Positions 20,934-32,340 of a DNA stretch of 64,000 nucleotides are shown here, in pieces. A model generated the notes under the pieces. It had not been told where the DNA came from and did not search any database. It saw only the letters and a list, made by a program, of their open reading frames with translations. The translations under genes and the position numbers were made by a program. The DNA comes from Silene latifolia (lineage: Eukaryota > Streptophyta > Magnoliopsida > Caryophyllales > Caryophyllaceae): contig NC_133538.1 in the NCBI RefSeq assembly GCF_048544455.1, forward strand, positions 150,244,422-150,308,421. Reading direction: 5' to 3'. Position 1 is the stretch's first letter. The number at the start of each line of letters is the position of its first letter.

Positions 20934-21542
20934 ATCTGATACGTGATAATGATTGGGCATGCCCAAGTTGTGGAAATGTTAATTTCTCTTTCAGAACAGT
21001 TTGTAACATGAAGAAGTGTGGCATACCTAAGTCTCAGGGCCGTCCCTGTCGTTTTGGGAGCCCTGTGCGAAATCTTAAAAAGGAGCCCCGGTATCAATTT
21101 TATTAAAAGAATAATTGAAAAAACGTATGTTTACTATTTTGAGTAATTTTTATATGGTTAGTTTATTTCTCAATTCTAGAAGTAATGTAGTACATAAATA
21201 TATTTCTTTTCCATTCTTCAACAACAATTAAGTAGCATGGTGGTTAGTTGGATGGTAAAGAAGAAATTCCTCGATTCCCCATGGCCTTATTTTTCTGAAA
21301 ATTGCTTAAAAGTTTAACAAAATTAAACTTGAAGTGGGAATCAAACCCAAGATTATTGGCAAACTATACCATTAATCTTACCACTGAGTCAAGCTGGTTA
21401 CTATGCTAAAAAAACGCGCTAAATTAATTATTAACTAACGCGGATATTTCTTGCGATTGAAGCCCTTCAAGTCGGGGTCCTGTGCGGCTTCACTGCTTGC
21501 ACGGCCCCAGGGCCGACCTTGCTAATTAAGCCTGCATCACAG
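20934..21542 (+). pseudogene. Exon fragment of a RanBP2-type zinc-finger gene, split by a MITE
   Basis: From 20934 to 21034 the second phase reads DWACPSCGNVNFSFRTVC, then NMKKCGIPK. This is a RanBP2/NZF-type zinc finger (W-x-C-x2-C-x3-N-x6-C-x4-C) of the kind found in small plant RNA-binding zinc-finger proteins. It is preceded by a splice acceptor. A 0.49-kb MITE (21035 to about 21525) interrupts it after the codons for Pro-Lys; the exon resumes near 21526 with codons for Lys-Pro-Ala-Ser-Gln and then a GT donor at 21543. No further exon was recognised on either side, so this is a fragment left by rearrangement or captured by a mobile element. It is the only host-gene-like coding sequence in the window. 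Confidence 0.7.
21035..21525. mobile_element. hAT-like MITE with tRNA-like internal modules
   Basis: Left end CAGGGCCGTCCCTG; right end, reversed, CAAGGTCGGCCCTG (ending at 21521), so the terminal inverted repeats agree at about 11 of 14 positions. The subterminal 'gccctgtgcg' and its counterpart 'cctgtgcgg' are also seen. The flanks CTAAGTCT (21027-21034) and TTAAGCCT (21526-21533) fit an aged 8-bp duplication, with four extra bases at the right end. CAGGG-type ends and 8-bp duplications are typical of the hAT superfamily. Two opposed tRNA-like sequences lie inside (21233-21280 on +; 21336-21395 on -). Confidence 0.6.
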
Positions 21543-22294
21543 GTCACACATTTTTACAAATTTTACAAGATTAGTTAATAATATCACTGAAAGACAACGA
21601 GACTGTCCTAGATAGTCATTGGATTAAATGAATTAACTTTTTACAAGTGAGGATGTAGGATTGTGTCACACTTGGTTTGTCAATTTGCAAGCACTAACTT
21701 ATAAGATAACTATTGTACATCCTAAACATAGATAGCTATTGACGGGACGGAGTAGCAAGGTGTAACGAGTTGTACAATCCCTAAAAATTGAGCCCGTGAT
21801 CCGTTCACTTTGAGCCCTTAGATTTTATGTTTCTACTTATGCATTTTCGTTTCTGTTTTTTTTAGTCATGTAGTACTCCAAGATTACTTCCTGCGTGTCG
21901 AATCTTTGAGCTAGCTGTTTAGATTAAGATACGTTTTTAGGCGTTTAGAAAACGTATCGCTATTATGCACAATCAATGTTTCCTGCTACCAGGCTTGGAA
22001 TATCAATTGCCCCCTCTGGAGAGTACTAGTCAATGAATCTGCTTCCCACTCAATTGCCTTTTTATTGCTTGTTGCTTGCATTTTTATGAACCTTGCCTTC
22101 ATAACTTACTAATAAGCATGTGTGTGTCGACTGTTGATGACCGAGACTAGAATCCCGATACACGCAAATCGAGACCGATTACGAAAGCACCAGTGCTTGA
22201 CAAACACTTGTGCTTGACGCTCTCGCTAGCATTCTTGTCGTGAGTTTAGACAAAGGTGCGCTCCACGGTCCTACTCTAAGTTCGGACCGTGACA
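21543..22294 (+). other. Non-coding stretch ending in an LTR terminus
   Basis: No gene seen. It holds a 10-bp inverted repeat, gatacgtttt / aaaacgtatc (21928-21937 and 21949-21958), and a lone Stowaway-like end 'gacgggacggagta' (21738-21751) without a partner. The last part, to 'ggaccgtgaca' at 22294, is the 3' end of a chromovirus-type LTR because a Met-tRNA primer site follows; where that LTR piece begins is not clear. Confidence 0.5.
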
Positions 22295-22296
22295 TT

Positions 22297-22309
22297 TGGT
22301 ATCAGAGCC
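22297..22309 (+). other. E3 primer binding site, Met-tRNA type
   Basis: tggtatcagagcc two bases after the LTR end GACA. This initiator-Met-tRNA-type site is common in chromovirus Ty3/gypsy elements and in Ty1/copia; the gag that follows is of the gypsy type. Confidence 0.85.
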
Positions 22310-22337
22310 CGGTCTTCACGACGGGTTGCTGCATACG

Positions 22338-23542
22338 ATGGCAGGAAGGACTGTAGAACCGAGCGGAAACAAAAGCGAAACTAAGGTTAGAGTGGTGGCC
22401 TTAGAGAAATTGATGGATGAGAAAATTCCATCCTTAGAGGCTCTCCTTGTGAGTTTGGGGAATACTCACCACGCCTTAGACGAGACGGTAAGGGACCATG
22501 AGGCCTGCTTTGCAACCGTAGATGAGACCATAAAGAGGCACGAGGCCCGCTTTGTGACTGTTGAAAAGGCAATTCTGAAAGAATATAACAAGGAGGTGGG
22601 CTACCTCCACGAAAAACTCGCTCAACTTGAGAACATGTGTAATACCTTGATGAAATTTGCCGCAGACGGGAGTTTTGGTGGAGCTCCCAAGGTGAAGCCG
22701 CCTACACCTAACAAGTATAGTGGGGCGAGAGACACGAAGGAGGTCGATAACTTCCTTTTCGACATGGAACAATACTTCCGAGTGAGCGCGCTCGACAAGA
22801 GTCTGAAAGTCAGCACTGCGAGTATGTACTTAATGGATGATGCCAAACAATGGTGGCGCTTGAAATACGCCGAAATCGAGGCAGGGACCGTTGTGCTAGA
22901 GTCATGGGATGACCTCAAACGACTCTTCAAGGAGCAATTCTACCCGAAGAACACCGATTTCCTAGCTCGGAGGAAATTAAAGAGCATGAAACATACAGGC
23001 TCGATTCACGGTTACGTGAAAGCTTACTCGGCGTGTATGTTGGAGATTGCCAACATGACCGAGAAGGATTAGGTGTTCCAGCTTATCGATGGCTTGAAGG
23101 AGTGGGCTCAACAAGAGATCATACGGCAGAGGCCAGAGTCCTTCTCGGCTGCAATGACAGCGGCCGAAAGACTGGTCGATTACTACACGGAGCGTTAAGC
23201 TGCCCAAAACAGGGGATTCTCTGTAACGGGCGGAAGTAACCCAAAATTTGGAGGAACGACTCTACAAGCAAGACCTCCCACTACGGGAAACAGTCGATTC
23301 CATCCAGGGGGAGACAATAGAAGGTGGGGTACGACCAATTCTACTCCAACCTTTTCTAAAGGCAAGACTTCAGAAGTGTCCACTGCTAGAAAGCAGTTTG
23401 CCTGTTTCCTTTGTAAAGGACCGCACCGAATGTCCGAGTGCCCACACCACAGAGAGTTCACCACTCTCAAGAAGAATTTGTCTAAGATATCCGTGGAATA
23501 AAACCCCGAGGGGACAGACCACGACGCAGAGGGGTGTGATGA
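22338..23542 (+). pseudogene. gag: E3 gag remnant of a chromovirus-type Ty3/gypsy element
   Basis: Starts MAGRTVEPSGNKSE at 22338. A coiled-coil-like N-terminal part is followed by the gypsy capsid region (DNFLFDMEQYFRV, ASMYLMDDAKQWWRL, LKRLFKEQFYPKN) and a zinc knuckle CFLCKGPHRMSEC near 23400. Stops interrupt it at 23070 (TAG), 23196 (TAA) and near 23499 (TAA). Shortly after the knuckle the frame runs straight into TGTAACACCCCG at 23543, a sequence that looks like an LTR start. Protease, RT, RNase H and integrase are absent, so the element lost pol or was always a gag-only derivative. Confidence 0.85.
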
Positions 23543-25467
23543 TGTAACACCCCGATTATCCGGCCAAGATAATTGGATCGTTACCATCTCGGTTTCCCGA
23601 GGTAGTGTTTTAAAACTTGAATCAAAGAACATTCTATTAATATAAATGTTTAGTGAATTTACATAAACGTAAACAAATGAATAAAAGTACAACGCATGAC
23701 AATTATACTCGTCTAGTCAACTAGACTCGTCTCGTGACTCATCAAGCTCGTCCCGTCTCCCGCGTACTATCCAAACAACCTGTACTTAACCTGCTCCCCA
23801 TATGACCAAAGGATATCATATGGATCAACACATGCCACCCCAAAAGAGATAGGCGACAATGCACAGATACAACAAACGTCAGTTTCAACAAATAAATAAA
23901 GTGTGACACGACTCGAGTGTGTGAACATGCAACATCACGACCATGATATGAATGACATGATATCAACAACTGCCACAGAACCGGGACACGCCCAGACATA
24001 CCGACAACCTCACTGGTACCGGGACACGCCCAGGCATACCGTCAACCACACTAGTACCGGGACACGCCCAGACATACCGATAACAACAAACAGGTACCGA
24101 GACACGCCAAGACGTACCGGGTCTGAAAGTCAACCGGATCTCCTGCCAGACGCCGTGTCTCAACCACACGAGTCCCTCCAAACTCAAGTCATTAATGTGC
24201 ACATCTCTCTTGAAGTGGGAAAGCTCCAAGAGGCGACCCAAGTGGAAGACGGTCTCCCAACGGTCTCCCGTCTCCTCAACAACAACCAACAGTCACAACC
24301 GTCACGTTATCCAATATACATGACAAGTACAACAAATGCAAGATGCCACACAATATGTCAATTACCGACTCATCCAATCCTCTTAACCAATTTCATGTTA
24401 TAATGCAATGACTATTAAAATACGACTCAAATAACCATCCAAATGCATATTGAAACTGAGTAGGATTAACCTACCTTTTAGCGAGCTCCATAAGCAATCC
24501 AATAATAATAATAATACCGCTCCATCAAACCGTCACCTAAATACGATAATTAACTATAATTAATTACTAACTAATCTAATCTAATTACGAATTCAATTAA
24601 TTAAATAAAATCCGACTTAAGTTATAATTATATAATTTAATATGGTTAAATATAATTAAATCCACATCCCGACTCATACTCATTATTTAATAAATAAAAT
24701 CCGACTCACTCACACCCGTACCGCAACAACCACCACCTAAACCTCCACCACTTGCTGCCACTACCACCAGCCATGGTTGTCCACGGCCAGCACTCTCCCC
24801 CACGGCTAGCACAACCACCGCATAACCCACACTACCGCACAACACACATGACACACACACACACACACACACCGCACCAACCACCACCGACACCTAGCCA
24901 CCAGCCACCACCGGCTCCCCCTCCTGCCGACACCAGTGGCCACCCAGCAACACCTACACGACAACCACAGTAGCAACAACCACAACAACCGTCAACAACA
25001 ACCAACAATACCCCACGACCCAAAACAGCCCATACACCCCTTTTTAGACTTGATTTCCGACCCCCATTCCACCACCCAAGACCACCACTATACTCTCCTC
25101 ACTACCCTCGACACAACCAACCCAAGACAAGCACGAAAGGTTATTCAAAAACTCGTCTTAAGACCGTCGCATAATCACAGCAATAATGTGTATAGAACTC
25201 GGTCAAACCCGTTTTTGTGTGGTCAAACGACGGTCAAAGGCGGTCCTAAGGTTAGTCGGGGTCAAGGCGGTATCTATGGTATAATTTAAATAATATAAAG
25301 GCTAGTATAAGACGGTTTACCTTACGAACTCGAGGCGGAGGGACAAAAGGCGATCTTCCTTTTCTTCTCTTTTCCCTCTTCTTTCTCTCTAAGATTTCCC
25401 TCAAATTGTGTGGTGGAAATGGTCAATGAAATGATAAGGGTTGGGTGGATGAGGATAAGGGAGTATG

Positions 25468-25480
<13 letters not shown>
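23543..25480 (+). repeat. E3: second LTR-like segment (TGTAACACCCCG start)
   Basis: Starts TGTAACACCCCGATTA and shares 'ttaccatctcggtttcccga' with 15516 onward, though the two copies are strongly diverged beyond that. A four-unit tandem repeat (23980-24120), an (ATA)n at 24504-24521, a (CA)n tract (24848-24873) and CCA/CAA-rich low-complexity DNA (24715-25020) lie inside. ORFs crossing it are low-complexity. It fades into the (TA)n tract at 25480, and its true end was not found. Confidence 0.5.
23980..24120 (+). repeat. Tandem repeat, about 38 bp x 4
   Basis: Four units begin accgggacacgcccagacat, the last degenerate and partial (accgagacacgccaagacgt), with variable 13-18-base ends. One related unit lies at about 15944 in the other E3 segment, so the repeat belongs to the LTR family and expanded here. 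Confidence 0.7.

Positions 25481-25514
<34 letters not shown>
25480..25514. repeat. (TA)n microsatellite, left flank of the 4-kb inverted-repeat element
   Basis: Mostly perfect TA dinucleotides joining a (GA)n tract at 25515-25545. Confidence 0.9.
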
Positions 25515-25547
<33 letters not shown>

Positions 25548-25769
25548 ATGTAAGTCCATGTATATGTATTGAGTCCATAAGTCCTATTATGAGCCATTGG
25601 ATGGAGGTTGATGGAGGGATGAGAGGAACCCACCCAAAGTCATTATAAAGGCTAATTAACACACTTTACTAATCCACCCTAATTAATGACTAATTTATTA
25701 TATATATGTTTTCCACCCACCCATTTCTCTCTTATCTCACACATTTCACTCTTCTCTTCTATAAAAACC

Positions 25770-25912
25770 TTAATAAATAAAACCCAAAAAATCCAAATAA
25801 AGTAAAACCCAAAAAATCCAAATAAATAAAAAACCCAAAAAAATCCAAAAAAATAAAAAAAAATCCAAATAAATAAAATCCAAAAAATCAAAAATCCAAA
25901 CAAATCAAAACC
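25770..25912 (+). repeat. Low-complexity A-rich repeat, unit near 'aaatccaaataaataaaacc'
   Basis: Six or more loose copies of 'aaaaaatccaaataaa' and 'aaaacccaaaaaa'. The reverse-strand ORF (25679-25939) is a Phe/Trp-rich translation of this repeat and not a gene. Confidence 0.7.
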
Positions 25913-26339
25913 CCTCTTCCTCATACACCACCACCCCACCCGACACCACCACTCACCACCACCACCGCACCGCGAGTAAGTTAATTTTTTTTTTCCAGAT
26001 TGTGTGTCTTTTTTTATCGTCTTTTTTTTTCCAGATTTTGTATTAAATTTGTTGTTTGGAGTTGTTTTATTTCTATTTGTTAATATTAATCTTAAATATA
26101 TTAAAGTTATTATAATTCATATTTTGACATTTCAAAAATCGTCTTGTTTTTAATTTTTTCAAATCTCGTCTCGTTAAAATTCGTTGTGTTATGTAAATTT
26201 ATCAGTTTAGTATTTAAATTTCAATGTATATTTAGTTATTTTCTCAAATTTCAGTGTTTATAATGTCAACCGCTTGATTTATAAATTATTTAAAATTTTG
26301 TCTTGTTAAATTCCGTTTTGTTATATAAAATTTTCGGAT

Positions 26340-27460
26340 TTATTATTAAAACTTCAATGTGTATAACTTCACCGATATTATGTATAACTTCAACCAACAT
26401 TATGTATAACTTCACTGACATTATGTATAACTTTAATTTACATTATGTACAACTTCAATGATATTGTGTGCAACTTCACCGATATTATGTATAACTTCAA
26501 TGAACATTATGTATAACTTCACTGATATTATGTATAACTTCACTGGCATTATGTATAACTCCACTGACATAATGTATAACTTCACTGACATTATGTATAA
26601 CTTTAACTTACATTATGTACAACAATGACATTGTGTTAGTTTCAAATCTGAATTACATTTGGACAAAAGTTATACTATTATGGATTAAAGTTACACGATT
26701 TTGGACTAAAGTTATACAAAAAAGGACTAAAGTTATACAGAAAAAGACTAAAGTTATACTATTATGGACTAAAGTTACACAATTTTGGACTAAAGTTATA
26801 CAAAAAAGGAATAAAGTTATACTATTATAGACTAAAATTATACAAAAAAGGACTAAAGTTATACTATTATTGACTAAAGTTACACAATTTTGGACTAAAG
26901 TTATAGAGGAAAAGACTAAAGTTATACTATACGTAAATTTACATGACAAGTTTTATATAAATTGTCATACTGTAATTGTGCAACTTTAGTCCAAATAAAA
27001 AGGAGAAATGAGAAGAATAAGAGATTTAATATTATAAATTTATAACTTTAACCCATAATGATATAACTTTTATCCTAAATATTGTAACTTTAATATTTAA
27101 AGGGTACACTTTAGTCAAAAATTGTATAACTTTAGTCCATAATAGTATAACTTCAGTCATTTTATGTATAACTTTAGTACAAATTTGTATAACTTTAGTC
27201 CAAAATTGTATAACTTACACAAATTTGTCAGTGAAGTTGCATAGTATAACTTCAGTCATTTTTTGTATAATTTTAGTCCAAATTTATATAATTTTAGTCC
27301 AAAATTGTATAACTTTAGGAATATAAATTCAGATTTAAAACCAACACAATATAACTTTAGTCATAATTAGTGCAACTTTCATCACAAGTAGTGTAACTAG
27401 TCATGTAGTCAGTGTAACTTTAGTAGCAGATAGTATAACTTTAGTCGTATTTACATATAG
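26340..27460. repeat. Opposed arrays of a GTATAACTTTAGTC-type motif
   Basis: From 26350 to 26630 about 14 units of 'attatgtataacttcactga' type (spacing about 20-25 bases). From 26660 to 26930 about 13 units of 'gactaaagttatac', the opposite orientation. From 27045 to 27440 about 15 units of 'gtataactttagtcc', again reversed. A further few lie at 27810-27920. The middle and right blocks are therefore mutual inverted repeats that could fold. ORFs here (26615-26830 and 26653-26949) only translate the repeat. Confidence 0.75.
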
Positions 27461-27519
27461 TTTTGAAAATTCAAAATAAAAAAAGTGATGAAAGTTGAGA
27501 AGAAGAAAATTAGATCTGA

Positions 27520-28345
27520 AAACTAATAATAAAAAAAAACAAATAACAATAACAAAAAAAAACCCCATAATAACAAAAACCAAAAAAACCCATAATAACA
27601 AAAACCCGTTAATCTAACAAAAAACCCGCTAATCTAACAAAAAAACCAAATATAAAAAAAAAACCAAATGACAATAACAAAAAAAAAGAACAAATAACAA
27701 AATCATGATTCATCAAAAAAAAATTAACAATGAAATACAATACAATAACAATAATTGAAATAAAAAACGTCAGATCTAAAAATTTAAATATTCAAATTTG
27801 AAAAATTTATAGATCGTGTGTATAACTTTAATGCACGCAATGTATAACTTTAATAGACAAGATGTATAACTTTAGTCCAAAATTTGTGTAACTTCAATTT
27901 ATACAATGTATAACTTTAGAGGTTAATAGTATGAATGACCAATGACAATAACAAATTATATACATAAATAAAAAAGGTAAATCTGAAAAAAAAATCAAAT
28001 AACAATAACAACAAAATAACAAATACCAAAAAACAATAACAAAACCAAATAACAATAACAACCAAATCACAAAATAACAAAAAGAAAATAACAAAAAACA
28101 AAGATCTGGTGGTGAGGCGTGAATCTGAAAACAAAAACAAAAAACAAAAAAAAAACAAAAAACAAAATAACAAAAATAACCGAATAACAAAATAACAAAA
28201 AACAAAAAAACAAAAACAAAACAAAAACGTAAATCTGAAAAATGGAAGAACAAAGAAATTGAGGAGGGAGGTGAGGCGTGAATCTGAAAAAAACAAATAA
28301 CAATAACAAAAAAACCAGATCTCGGACGGAGGTGAGGCGTGAATG
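27520..28345 (+). repeat. A-rich low-complexity with a repeated 'ggtgaggcgtgaatctg' block
   Basis: Long 'aacaataacaaaaaaa' sequence. The block ggtgaggcgtgaat occurs three times (near 28111, 28269 and 28329), each within an A-rich repeat, so a unit of mixed length was duplicated. Phe-rich ORFs on the minus strand are artefacts. Confidence 0.6.
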
Positions 28346-28514
28346 GTGGCGGCGGGAATCTGGTGGTGGGGTGTTTGTCGTGGGTTCGGCGAGGCAGCGA
28401 GGGGGATGGTGGTGGTGTGTTGGGGTGGTATTGTCGGCAGTTAGGAGGGCGGCAGAGGAAGTGCGGTAGTGGAGGAGTAGTGGGCTCGGGAGCTAGTGGT
28501 CTGCTGCGGGCTAT

Positions 28515-29005
28515 GTAGCACGGAAACTTCTCCTAATCAGCCGTCCCGTATCCGACACCGTGTCGGACACCGACACTTCTCGGACACACGTAGAAACGTG
28601 TCGGACACCTAAAAAACCGTGTCTAACTTTCTACATTTATTCGAGCACGTGTCTGACGCGTGTCCATGGTATTTCGGCCGTGTCCGACGCGTGTCCATGA
28701 CATTTGGACATCATTTGGGCTGAATGATGTTCTTTGAGCGTGAAGTGAGCTGTCGAAAGAGATTGATTAAAAGATTCGTTTGGATGGTAAATGAAAACGA
28801 GTTATAATCAAGGGCAAGTTTTAGCTTCACTTATTTAAATTTAATATCAAATACTTTTATAAAAATAAAATCAAACGTTTATAATTATAAAATATATATT
28901 TTATTAAATTTAAATAACGTGTCCCGTGTTCTAAATATCAAGGGATGTCGTGTCACGTGTCCGTGTCGTGTCCGTGTCCCCTGTCCGTGTCCGTTTTGGT
29001 GCTAC
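28515..29005. mobile_element. Putative non-autonomous DNA element with GTGTCC-rich ends
   Basis: Left end GTAGCACGGAAAC, right end reversed GTAGCACCAAAACGG. Subterminal DNA on both sides is a run of degenerate 'gtgtccg' / 'cggacac' hexamers (28545-28715 and 28919-28995). Length about 491 bp, inserted in the 4-kb element. A clean target duplication was not found, so class is uncertain. Confidence 0.45.
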
Positions 29006-29455
29006 CTAGGCTGCGGATGTTGGTGGGTCCGATGGTGACGGCGTGAAGGGGTAGCGGTTGGTAGGTGTGGCAGGTGTGGTTCGTGGCAGGTGTGGTCGGG
29101 TGTGGTGGTGGTAAGGGAGGCAGTTTTACAATTTTTGTTTTGGTTTTTGATGGTTTTTTTTTTTGGGTTTTTTTTGTTTGATTTTGTTTTGTTTTGTTTT
29201 AAGAGAATGAGAGAAAAAAGAGAGATAATGAGGGAACGAAAGAAGTGAGAGAGAAGAATAATGAGGAAGTGAGTGGGGAGATTAGAATGTGGAAGATGTT
29301 GTACATAATTAGGAGTTATACAGAATTAGGGAGGGAGATTAGGGAGGGAGATTTGTGACCCTTAAATGAGATGTAATCTCATCCCTCCATTCCCCTCATC
29401 CAAAGGCTCTTATAAGGACTTAGGGACTCAATATATATGATGGACTTACTAGAAC

Positions 29456-31514
<2,059 letters not shown>

Positions 31515-32340
31515 ATCTCCCACTTGTCCGAGACAAGTGTGCGTCACCAATTATCTTGTCCTATTATAATCACCCACTCAATGCAAGGTGTCTTGTAGGT
31601 CGTACTTGCATTTGATTATATCTTGAGTGATTTCCTCAATCTGGAGAGTAACTGTCTGACCGGAATTATCTACCGTAGATACCTTCTGAGTGTGGCCACC
31701 CATTTTCAGTTCACTACTCCTCGAGTGGCCCTGAGATTTTAGATAACCCTGACAAGGGGATGGACAATTCCTATCGCACTATTCCCTTCGTACACCCACA
31801 GTTCATCATGACTCAAAAGATGCACACTCACCCCTTTTGACAGAATGGCTTGGGGCAAAAATTAAAGTCAATCAGAAACTGTGCCGACTTGGGCGAATAA
31901 TCTTTAGTCAAAGAATCGACTCAAAAGAATACTATAGTAGCTCTTGCCACGACCAGGCTTTATAAAAATTACCAGAATTCTATAAGCGATCTTTGCCCGA
32001 CAAAGTGTCCCATACAGTCTAACTATGTGACCGACTAGTCATCCCATATGACTCTATGGCACTTGAACTTGCCATCAATCGCATCACACTCTAGTCACTT
32101 CGAGACTGCATCTCTTATAAGCAACTAGGGGCCAATACTATGTTAATCCAGTTCACTTAAATATGGTTCAACATTGTCTCGACAACCTATTTGGAAAAAT
32201 AAAGTATTAAAGAAAAGAGTTTTGTATAAAACTCAAACGATGAATGCATTATCACATATGTAAAATTGATACAATATCAATTACTTCAAAATCTATAATT
32301 CATTCTTAATTTTGTATATAGTTGATCATCTCAATTTAAT
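31515..32340 (-). other. E4 polypurine tract and conserved 3' non-coding region
   Basis: On the minus strand, cggacaagtgggagat (31515-31530) directly precedes the 3' LTR and is the polypurine tract. The next 0.8 kb has no ORF but shares blocks with the equivalent region of E7 (51774-52553): 'ctcctcgagtggccctgaga', 'gagagtaact', and 'catcaatcg'. It is conserved without coding. Confidence 0.7.

Noticed and set aside
21325..21405. A possible tRNA gene on the minus strand
   Set aside because: Box A and B-like sequences are present, but I can make no acceptor stem or anticodon arm; treated as a SINE-like module in a MITE.
21736..21752. A Stowaway-like end 'gacgggacggagta'
   Set aside because: No matching inverted end within several hundred bases; a lone remnant at best.
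23980..24120. CRISPR-like appearance of regularly spaced repeats
   Set aside because: Plant context, only four degenerate units, spacers alike; it is an LTR tandem repeat.
24687..25289. Val/Cys-rich and Pro/His-rich ORFs
   Set aside because: Translations of (CA)n and CCA-rich low-complexity DNA on both strands.
27894..28309. Three overlapping Phe-rich minus-strand ORFs that look like membrane proteins
   Set aside because: They arise from the A-rich low-complexity repeat read in reverse; the hydrophobic look comes from poly-T codons.
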